From an uncultured Megasphaera sp. (lineage in GTDB: Bacteria > Bacillota > Negativicutes > Veillonellales > Megasphaeraceae): a stretch of DNA of 27,088 nt. The notes beneath the pieces were generated by a model. That model saw nothing but the letters and a program-made list of their open reading frames with translations, did no database searches and was not told the DNA's origin. Location of the stretch: NCBI GenBank assembly GCA_900548635.1, contig URLP01000007.1, positions 1-27,088 of the forward strand. Reading direction: 5' to 3'. The translations under genes and the position numbers were made by a program. This document shows positions 13,957 to 19,804 of this stretch, one piece after another. How positions within the stretch are numbered: position 1 is the first letter of the stretch; every line of letters starts with the position of its first letter.

Positions 13957-13984
13957 ATTGTAGCATAGAGATAGCCATTTTCAA
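13957..13984 (-). promoter_or_regulatory. Promoter for the GalT-like/phosphoesterase unit
   Basis: On the minus strand TTGAAA (13979-13984) and TACAAT (13957-13962) are 16 bases apart, close before the gene start at 13924. Confidence 0.65.
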
Positions 13985-13990
13985 ACTGTG

Positions 13991-13999
13991 TGGTATAAT
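13991..13999 (+). promoter_or_regulatory. Extended -10 promoter for deoD
   Basis: TGGTATAAT at 13991-13999 is an extended -10 with perfect TATAAT, 29 bases before the deoD start region. It lies next to the divergent promoter at 13957-13984, so the two polymerases probably compete. Confidence 0.7.
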
Positions 14000-14030
14000 A
14001 CAAATAAATGATTTTAAGGAGGAATTCATG

Positions 14031-14738
14031 ATGAGTCTTCATATTGCTGCCCGTGACGGCGAAATCGCCGACCGCATCCTGCTTCCCGGCGATCCCCTGC
14101 GGGCCAAATATATTGCTGAAACATTTCTGGAAGATGCCGTCTGCTATACGGACATCCGCAACATCCTCGGTTATACCGGGACCTATAAGGGCGTCCGCCT
14201 TTCCGTCCAGGGGACGGGCATGGGCATTCCGTCCATTTCCATCTATGCGACGGAACTGATGCGCGACTACGGCGTCAAAAAATTGATCCGCGTCGGCACG
14301 TGCGGCGCCATGCGCAAGGACATCAAGCTGCGCGACGTGATCATCGCCCAGGGGGCGACGACGGATTCGTCGATCATCCGCAATATTTTTGGCGGTTCCA
14401 TCAACTACGCACCGTTGGCGGATTTCACGCTCCTGCGTCAGGCTTATGAACAGTCCGTCAAGCAGGGCATCCCGGCCCGCGTCGGCAACATCGTCTCCGT
14501 CGACCGCTTCTACGACGATGAAATCGACAACGACAAACTGACCCAGTACGGCATCATGGCCGTCGAAATGGAAACGGCCGGCCTCTATACGCTGGCGGCC
14601 AAGTACGGTGTCCAGGCCCTGGGTCTCTTCACGGTCAGCGACCATCTCCTGACGGGCGAAGCCTGCACGCCGGAAGAACGGCAGACGTCTTTCGACGACA
14701 TGATCCGCATTGCGCTGGAAACGGCCATCCAGGAATGA
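14031..14738 (+). CDS. deoD: Purine nucleoside phosphorylase, DeoD type
   Basis: 235 residues of the hexameric, trimer-of-dimers PNP family, which splits purine (deoxy)nucleosides with phosphate into base and (deoxy)ribose-1-phosphate. It aligns along its whole length with E. coli DeoD: LLPGDPLRAKYIAETFLEDA at the N-terminus (R24-type phosphate ligand), GMGIPS, RVGTCGA, VEMETAGLY around residues 178-186, and the catalytic aspartate in VSDH. Two adjacent ATGs (14028, 14031) follow GGAGG; I use the second because family proteins begin close to MSLHI. It heads an operon with an amidohydrolase and queD-queE. Confidence 0.96.
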   Translation: MSLHIAARDGEIADRILLPGDPLRAKYIAETFLEDAVCYTDIRNILGYTGTYKGVRLSVQGTGMGIPSISIYATELMRDYGVKKLIRVGTCGAMRKDIKLRDVIIAQGATTDSSIIRNIFGGSINYAPLADFTLLRQAYEQSVKQGIPARVGNIVSVDRFYDDEIDNDKLTQYGIMAVEMETAGLYTLAAKYGVQALGLFTVSDHLLTGEACTPEERQTSFDDMIRIALETAIQE

Positions 14739-14745
14739 GGTGCCT

Positions 14746-15570
14746 ATGAAAGCAAAAGAACTGCGTGTCATTGACAGCCATTTCCATTTCTGCGACTACG
14801 TCGGCTTCAATCAGATTGCCATTGCCGCCGGCTACACGAATACGGAAGAATGCCTGCATCAGGCTTTTAAAGACAACAATATCATCCACGGCGTGGTTAT
14901 GGGCAATAAGACCCTCGACCCGGCAGGCCATCACTATCCGGACTACATGAGCTACTGCATCGGTTTGGACAGCAACATCTTTTACGACAACATGGACCTC
15001 GTCGCCGCCCAGGTCGAAGAGAACCTGAAGCGCAAGCAGTGCTGCGGCATCAAGCTCTATCCGGGCTACAACCACGTCTATGTCTATGACGACCTCTACG
15101 ATCCTATTTATAAGCTGGCCCGCAAGTACAATAAACCTGTGGCCATCCATACAGGGCTGACGGCGACGACCAATGCCCTTTTGAAGTACAGCCATCCGCT
15201 GACCCTCGATGAAGCGGCCGTCAAGTATCCCGACGTCCAGTTCGTCATGTGCCACATCGGCAATCCTTTCCTGCAGGACGCTATCGCTGTCCTCGAGAAG
15301 AACCACAATGTCGCCGTCGACCTCTCGGGCCTCCTGGAAGGCAAGATCCCTGATATGGTCACTTTCCTGCGCGACAAGCGGGGCTATATCTCCATGCTCC
15401 GGGACTGGCTCAATTACCTCGGCTCCTACGACCGGGTCATGTTCGGCACGGACTGGCCGCTGGCTAATTTTGCCGATTATATTACTTTTGTCAAGGATTT
15501 CATCCCTGAAAAGTATTGGGATGACGTCTTCTTCAACAACGCCAACCGCATCTATCAGCTGGACTTATAG
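14746..15570 (+). CDS. Amidohydrolase-2-like metal-dependent hydrolase
   Basis: 274 residues, a TIM-barrel amidohydrolase. Metal-site candidates appear in order: H12 and H14 in DSHFHF, K103 in GIKLYPG, H135 in AIHTG, H170 in CHIGNP and D236 in GTDWP. The amidohydrolase-2 group includes decarboxylases and lactonases as well as amide hydrolases, so the reaction cannot be named. It starts seven bases after deoD and is co-transcribed with it, which suggests a role in nucleoside or base turnover. The following gene is queD, 32 bases downstream. The start is the ATG at 14746 with GAGGTG upstream. Confidence 0.85.
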   Translation: MKAKELRVIDSHFHFCDYVGFNQIAIAAGYTNTEECLHQAFKDNNIIHGVVMGNKTLDPAGHHYPDYMSYCIGLDSNIFYDNMDLVAAQVEENLKRKQCCGIKLYPGYNHVYVYDDLYDPIYKLARKYNKPVAIHTGLTATTNALLKYSHPLTLDEAAVKYPDVQFVMCHIGNPFLQDAIAVLEKNHNVAVDLSGLLEGKIPDMVTFLRDKRGYISMLRDWLNYLGSYDRVMFGTDWPLANFADYITFVKDFIPEKYWDDVFFNNANRIYQLDL

Positions 15571-15602
15571 GCGGCCGGCTTATTTCAAGGGGGAAAGATT
15601 TT

Positions 15603-15932
15603 TTGTATACTGTCACGAAGCGGCTGGAAGTATCAGCTGCACACCATTTGGTCCTCGACTATGAAAGCAAATGCGAGAACCTCCACGGCCACAACTGGAT
15701 CATTTACGTTACCTGCCGGGCAAAAGAACTCGACCGTAACGGGATGGTCGTCGATTTTAAGAAAATCAAGGAACTGGTCCACACCAAGATGGACCACCAG
15801 AACCTGAACGAGGTCTTCGATTTCAATCCGACGGCTGAAAATATCGCCAAATGGATTTGCGATGCTGTACCGCACTGCGTCAAAGTGACGGTGCAGGAAA
15901 GTGAGGGGAATGTAGCGGTCTATGAATTATAG
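15603..15932 (+). CDS. queD: 6-carboxy-5,6,7,8-tetrahydropterin synthase
   Basis: 109 residues from a TTG at 15603 behind AAGGGGGAAAG. QueD turns dihydroneopterin triphosphate (the FolE product) into 6-carboxy-tetrahydropterin in queuosine synthesis. Zinc ligands are H15 in SAAHH and H28 and H30 in NLHGHNW. The catalytic cysteine is C24 in SKCENLHGH, D64-H65 (MDHQNLNE) completes the catalytic site, and E99 (QESEGN) is the pterin-binding glutamate. At 109 residues it is at the short end of the family but lacks nothing essential. It overlaps queE by 11 bases. Confidence 0.93.
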   Translation: MYTVTKRLEVSAAHHLVLDYESKCENLHGHNWIIYVTCRAKELDRNGMVVDFKKIKELVHTKMDHQNLNEVFDFNPTAENIAKWICDAVPHCVKVTVQESEGNVAVYEL

Positions 15933-16554
15933 TCTCTGCGTCAACGAAATCTTCGACAGTATCGACGGGGAAGGGAAGCGAGCCGGCCAGCTGGCTACCT
16001 TCATCCGTCTCTGCGGCTGCAACCTGCGCTGCTCCTACTGCGATACGGCCTATGCTTTCCACGAAGGACAGCACATGGATGTTGCCGACATCATCGCTCA
16101 GGTAACGTATCCCAATGTGACCCTGACCGGCGGCGAACCGCTCTGTCAGGATATCGACGCTCTCCTGGCAGGGCTCAAAGGGCACAGCGTCAACATCGAG
16201 ACGAACGGCAGCATGGATATCGAACCGTATTTTAAATACGACCACGTCTGGTTCACGGTCGATTACAAGAGCCTTTCGTCGGATATGACTAACCGTATGC
16301 TGCCGGAGAACTTCGAGAAGCTCCGGCCTCAGGACGTCCTCAAGTTCGTCGTCGGCGACGAAGCGGACCTGCGCCAGGCCCTGGGCGTCTATAAGCTCTA
16401 CCGGCCGAAGTGCGCCGTCTACGTCGGTGCCGTCTTCGGCAAGATCGAGCCGCGGCGCATCGTCGAATTCATGAAGGAACATCGTCTTACGGACTGGCAC
16501 ATGCAGCTCCAGCTCCACAAGATCATCTGGAATCCCGACGACCGGGGTGTATAG
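15922..16554 (+). CDS. queE: 7-carboxy-7-deazaguanine synthase (radical SAM)
   Basis: 210 residues. QueE rearranges 6-carboxy-tetrahydropterin to 7-carboxy-7-deazaguanine. The radical-SAM cluster cysteines C33, C37 and C40 sit in CGCNLRCSYC with the usual CxxxCxxC spacing. The N-terminal EIFDSIDGEGKRAGQLATFIRL and the TGGEP motif (about residues 69-73) are typical of QueE. The C-terminal QLQLHKIIW is also family-like. It follows queD with an 11-base overlap and ends the deoD operon at a strong hairpin. queC, the next enzyme, is not in the window. Confidence 0.95.
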   Translation: MNYSLCVNEIFDSIDGEGKRAGQLATFIRLCGCNLRCSYCDTAYAFHEGQHMDVADIIAQVTYPNVTLTGGEPLCQDIDALLAGLKGHSVNIETNGSMDIEPYFKYDHVWFTVDYKSLSSDMTNRMLPENFEKLRPQDVLKFVVGDEADLRQALGVYKLYRPKCAVYVGAVFGKIEPRRIVEFMKEHRLTDWHMQLQLHKIIWNPDDRGV

Positions 16555-16560
16555 AAGGCA

Positions 16561-16602
16561 AAACGCCGTTATCCGCTGATTTGCGGGTAACGGCGTTTTT
16601 TG
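16561..16602. terminator. Terminator shared by queE and the convergent exonuclease gene
   Basis: AACGCCGTTATCCGC (16562-16576) pairs with GCGGGTAACGGCGTT (16583-16597) with one G-T pair and a 6-base loop, then a T-tract. It overlaps the last codons of the minus-strand exonuclease gene, which stops at 16569. Confidence 0.9.
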
Positions 16603-17204
16603 AAGATCGCCTGGTCGTCGTCGAGCATCTGACGGAAGCAGAAGAGCGTCGCATCCGTATCGGTCAGGCTGTCGTGCCAGCTGCGGCGGCTTTGGTAGCC
16701 GTAATGGGCGGCGCAGTTCATGAGCTTGGCGTAGGTGATAGTCTTGTTTTCTTTATAGTGGATGAGGGAAAAGGCTTCGGCCAGGTCAAGGTAGATATCC
16801 CGGTCCGGCAGGACGACGCCGGCTGCGTGCAGTTTAGCCACGTCATTGAAGGTACTGTAGCCGACGATGAGGTCTGCATCCATGAAAAGTTCGCTCACCC
16901 TGTCGGCCCAGAGGATGAACGGGTCTTCCTTTTCGACCTGCTGGGGCGTAATGTGATTGACTTCCATCGCCTCATCCCAGCGCTCTGTGTAGAGGGGCTT
17001 GAAATAGCGGTTCATGAGGACATCGCCGCAGCCGTTCATGACCGAGAGCTGGATGATTTCCGCATCGGCGTCAAGGCCTGTCGTTTCCAGGTCCAGCGTC
17101 AGGATATGGGCCGGGTCGAGGCGGCGGATGGCCTTTTTGATCTGCGGCGAACGGCGGATGCTCTGGCGCCGGGCCCGTTCTTTTTTCGACAGTAATTTTT
17201 TCAT
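16569..17204 (-). CDS. DnaQ-like 3'-5' exonuclease (DEDD superfamily)
   Basis: 211 residues from the ATG at 17202-17204. The in-frame ATG seven codons upstream is excluded because those codons encode the ribosome binding site AAAGGAGG itself. A basic N-terminal stretch (KKLLSKKERARRQSIRRSPQ) precedes the ExoI motif LDLETTG with D38 and E40. ExoII is near the YSTFND region (about residues 115-120) and ExoIII is WHDSLTDTDAT near residues 180-190. This gives a complete DEDDh-type set. Such stand-alone proteins trim DNA or RNA 3' ends; which one is unknown. The C-terminal codons lie inside a transcription terminator. Confidence 0.85.
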   Translation of the reverse strand: MKKLLSKKERARRQSIRRSPQIKKAIRRLDPAHILTLDLETTGLDADAEIIQLSVMNGCGDVLMNRYFKPLYTERWDEAMEVNHITPQQVEKEDPFILWADRVSELFMDADLIVGYSTFNDVAKLHAAGVVLPDRDIYLDLAEAFSLIHYKENKTITYAKLMNCAAHYGYQSRRSWHDSLTDTDATLFCFRQMLDDDQAIFKKRRYPQISG

Positions 17205-17206
17205 AG

Positions 17207-17258
17207 AGCGACCTCCTTTCTTCATAATGCTTACATTATAGGGAGAAAGGAGGTCGCT
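17207..17258. repeat. 15-bp inverted repeat around the exonuclease promoter
   Basis: AGCGACCTCCTTTCT (17207-17221) and AGAAAGGAGGTCGCT (17244-17258) are perfect inverted copies 22 bases apart. One arm contains the ribosome binding site; the other forms the spacer between -35 and -10, with the -10 itself between the arms. Since one arm lies upstream of the likely start of transcription, it looks more like an operator than an mRNA hairpin, unless transcription enters from upstream. Confidence 0.7.
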
Positions 17259-17263
17259 GTCAA
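17235..17263 (-). promoter_or_regulatory. Consensus promoter for the exonuclease gene
   Basis: On the minus strand TTGACA (17258-17263), a 17-base spacer and TATAAT (17235-17240). It begins just past the stop codon of the small peptide gene (17267). Confidence 0.85.
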
Positions 17264-17266
17264 TTC

Positions 17267-17395
17267 TTATTTCTTTGTGCTCGCACTGGTGGTAGCCTGC
17301 GGATTCCCCGGCCGGTCGACGGTGATGAAGCCGTAGACGGCAGTGCAGGCGAGAAGCAGCATGAGGAGGAGAGAGATGATTTTTTTAGCAGTCAT
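17267..17395 (-). CDS. 42-residue putative membrane peptide
   Basis: ATG at 17393-17395 behind AGAAGGA and a TAA at 17267-17269 give MTAKKIISLLLMLLLACTAVYG... followed by a short polar tail ending SASTKK. The basic start and ~20-residue hydrophobic stretch indicate a single membrane helix. LLLAC is reminiscent of a lipobox, but hydrophobicity continues past the cysteine, so a bitopic membrane peptide is more likely than a lipoprotein. It lies 21 bases after the aldehyde dehydrogenase stop codon on the same strand and is probably co-transcribed with it. No family recognised. Confidence 0.6.
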   Translation of the reverse strand: MTAKKIISLLLMLLLACTAVYGFITVDRPGNPQATTSASTKK

Positions 17396-17416
17396 AGCAA
17401 GGTCCTTCTTTGTTTT

Positions 17417-18892
17417 TTATTTGTAGAGGCCGCTCGGTTTTTCCGAGAGGTTGATGAAGATGTTTTTGGTCTGCATGTAGTGGCGCATCGTCGTCTTGTC
17501 CGTTTCGCGGCCGATGCCTGAGAGCTTGTAGCCGCCGAAGGGAGCGCCTGCCGGCAGGGCGTTGTAGGTGTTGACCCACATGCGGCCTGTTTCTACGCCT
17601 TTGGCAACGCGCAGGGCACGGTTGATGTCACGCGTCCAGACGGCGCCGCCCAGGCCGTATTCGCTGTCGTTGGCCATGGCGATGACGTCGTCTTCTGTTT
17701 CAAAGGGGAGGATGCAGACGACGGGCCCGAAGATTTCTTCCTGGGCGATGCGCATGTCGTTTTTGACGTCCGCGAAGATCGTCGGCTTGATGAAGTTGCC
17801 TTTGTCCAGGCCGCCTTCCGTGGCTCTTTCACCGCAGACGAGGCGGGCTCCTTCTTCTTTGCCGATTTCGATGTACTTGAGGATTTTTTCGACCTGACGG
17901 CCGTCGATTTGGGCGCCCATCTGCGTGTCTTCCAGCCAGGGCAGGCCGACGCGGACTTTTTCGAAGCGTTTCGCAAGTTCGCTGACGAATTTATCGTAAA
18001 TGCCCTTCTGGACGAAGATGCGCGAGCCGGCGCAGCAGACCTGGCCCTGGTTGAAGAGGATGCCGAGCTGGGCGCCGTCCATGGCCATTTCCCAGTCGCA
18101 GTCGTCGAAGAAGATGTTCGCCGACTTGCCGCCTAATTCCAGGGTCGCCGGGATGAGTTTTTCCTGGGCTGCTTTGTAGACGCCGCGGCCGACTTCTGTC
18201 GAGCCCGTAAAGGCCAGTTTCTGGATGTCCGGATGGTCGAGGATGTACTGGCCCGAACGGGAGCCCTTGCCAGTGATGACGTTGACGACGCCGTCAGGCA
18301 GGACGCCTTTTAAAAGGTGCATCAGTTCCAGGACGCTGAGGGACGTCGTGCTTGACGGTTTGAGGACGATTGTACAGCCTGCGGCCAGGGCCGGTGCCAG
18401 TTTCCAGGCTGCCATGAGGAAGGGGAAGTTCCAGGGGATGATCTGGCCGACGACACCGATCGGTTCGTGGATGATCAGGCTCAGTGTATTATCGTCAATC
18501 GTCGAAGCGCGGCCGTCTTCACTGCGGACGACGCCGGCGAAATAGCGGAAGTGGTCGACGGCGGCCGGGATGTCGACGTTCTTCGTTTCCCGGATGGGCT
18601 TGCCGTTGTCCAGGGTTTCGATGAGGGCCAGCGTGTCGGCATTCTTTTCGATGATATCGGCGATTTTCAGGAGGATGGCCTGCCGTTTGGCCGGCGATAC
18701 TTTCTTCCAGGCCGGGAAGGCGGCGTGGGCAGCGCGGACGGCGGCGTCGACGTCGTCTTTCGTCGCTTCGGCACAGACCGAGAGGACGTCGCCGTTGGCG
18801 GGATTGACAGCTTTAAAGGTAGAACCGTCGCTGGACGGGATCCAGCGGCCGTTGATATAGAGATCGTAAGAAGGGCGGATGACATTTTTCAT
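17417..18892 (-). CDS. NAD(P)-dependent aldehyde dehydrogenase
   Basis: 491 residues, the normal ALDH superfamily length. The Rossmann cofactor-binding part includes IIPWNFPFLM (residues 151-160) and AFTGSTEVGRG (about 227-237). The general base is E252 in LELGGKSANI and the catalytic thiol C286 in NQGQVCCAGSR. The C-terminal EEIFGPVVCILPF and FGGYKLSGIGRE are typical. The sequence resembles broad-range class 1/2 enzymes (annotated as aldehyde or betaine-aldehyde dehydrogenase) rather than CoA-acylating ones. The substrate is not resolvable. I choose the ATG at 18890-18892 because GGAAG lies 8 bases upstream; an in-frame GTG three codons earlier overlaps that site. Confidence 0.92.
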   Translation of the reverse strand: MKNVIRPSYDLYINGRWIPSSDGSTFKAVNPANGDVLSVCAEATKDDVDAAVRAAHAAFPAWKKVSPAKRQAILLKIADIIEKNADTLALIETLDNGKPIRETKNVDIPAAVDHFRYFAGVVRSEDGRASTIDDNTLSLIIHEPIGVVGQIIPWNFPFLMAAWKLAPALAAGCTIVLKPSSTTSLSVLELMHLLKGVLPDGVVNVITGKGSRSGQYILDHPDIQKLAFTGSTEVGRGVYKAAQEKLIPATLELGGKSANIFFDDCDWEMAMDGAQLGILFNQGQVCCAGSRIFVQKGIYDKFVSELAKRFEKVRVGLPWLEDTQMGAQIDGRQVEKILKYIEIGKEEGARLVCGERATEGGLDKGNFIKPTIFADVKNDMRIAQEEIFGPVVCILPFETEDDVIAMANDSEYGLGGAVWTRDINRALRVAKGVETGRMWVNTYNALPAGAPFGGYKLSGIGRETDKTTMRHYMQTKNIFINLSEKPSGLYK

Positions 18893-18957
18893 GGGGAGCA
18901 CTTCCTTTTCTATGTAATAAATTCAAAGTAAAAATGATTCTTTGTTGATGTGAGCTA

Positions 18958-18987
18958 ATTATACCATAACTGTACAAAAACGGTCAA
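18958..18987 (-). promoter_or_regulatory. Promoter for the aldehyde dehydrogenase gene
   Basis: On the minus strand TTGACC (18982-18987), an 18-base spacer and TATAAT (18958-18963) with an extended TGG before it. Confidence 0.75.
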
Positions 18988-19026
18988 CAATGGGAAAACT
19001 TTCACAGTCCGTCCTTACAGAAGGGT

Positions 19027-19055
19027 TTGCAAATCTTAAGAAAGGAGGCTAAAAT
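19027..19055 (+). promoter_or_regulatory. Promoter candidate for the HAD phosphatase gene
   Basis: TTGCAA (19027-19032), 17 bases, TAAAAT (19050-19055). The start codon is 42 bases downstream of the -10. Confidence 0.6.
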
Positions 19056-19097
19056 AGATAGGGTACACATTAAGTATAGTTTAGGAGAAGAATTTAC

Positions 19098-19745
19098 ATG
19101 TATAAATACGTTTTATTCGATCTCGACGGTACCCTGACCGATTCGAAAGATGGCATCATCAATTCCGTGGCCTATGCCCTGAAGAAAATGGGCGAATCGA
19201 CAGAAGGCCGTCTGGATCAGCATACCGTCGTCGGGCCGCCGCTCTTGACGACCTTTGAAGAAGTCTACGGCTTCTCGCCGGAAAAAGCGAAGCAGACTTA
19301 TGCTTATTTCCAGGAACGCTACAGCACGATCGGCAAATTCGAGAACCGCGCTTTCGACGGCATCGTACCCATGCTGAAAGCTATGCAGGAAGCGGGTATC
19401 CACTCTTTCGTAGCGACGTCGAAGCCCCAGGTCCACGCCGAAGCGATTTGTCAGAAATTCGGTATCGCCCCTTACGTGGATGCTGTTGCCGGCCCGGCCG
19501 TAGGCGGTACAGATACGAAGGCGGACGTCATGAGGCGCATCCTCAAGGGCTTGGGGCCCCTGGAAAAAGGGGACGCTGTCATGGTCGGCGACCGCCGCTT
19601 CGATATCCTCGGCGCCCGTGAGCTGGGCCTGCCCGTCATTTACGTCCTCTACGGCTACGGCAGCGATGCCGAACGGCAGACATTTAAGCCGGACTTCACG
19701 GCGGCGACGGTGGAAGAGCTGCGAGGCTTGCTGCTGGGGAAGTAA
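19098..19745 (+). CDS. HAD-family phosphatase (phosphoglycolate phosphatase-like)
   Basis: 215 residues. Motif I is LFDLDGTLTDS with nucleophile D8 and acid/base D10, motif II is the serine in VATSKPQ near residue 109, and motif III is MVGDRRFDILGA (about residues 162-173) with the magnesium-binding aspartates. A helical cap lies between motifs I and II, the subclass I arrangement seen in Gph/PGP and YjjG-like 5'-nucleotidases. Cap sequence does not settle the substrate. The ATG at 19098 follows AGGAGAAG. Heptad repeats begin three bases after the stop codon, and no hairpin terminator is visible before the next gene. Confidence 0.88.
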   Translation: MYKYVLFDLDGTLTDSKDGIINSVAYALKKMGESTEGRLDQHTVVGPPLLTTFEEVYGFSPEKAKQTYAYFQERYSTIGKFENRAFDGIVPMLKAMQEAGIHSFVATSKPQVHAEAICQKFGIAPYVDAVAGPAVGGTDTKADVMRRILKGLGPLEKGDAVMVGDRRFDILGARELGLPVIYVLYGYGSDAERQTFKPDFTAATVEELRGLLLGK

Positions 19746-19748
19746 AAA

Positions 19749-19769
19749 GTTTTTAGTTTGTAGTAAGTA
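19749..19769. repeat. Short heptad run
   Basis: GTTTTTA, GTTTGTA and GTAAGTA in strict 7-base register, three bases after the HAD stop codon. Single arm only. Confidence 0.4.
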
Positions 19770-19804
19770 AATCAACATATACCGAGAAATAAGGAGAATT
19801 TTTT

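Noticed and set aside
17198..17225. Upstream ATG start (MKKGGRS) for the exonuclease
   Set aside because: Those codons are the AAAGGAGG ribosome binding site for the ATG at 17202-17204.
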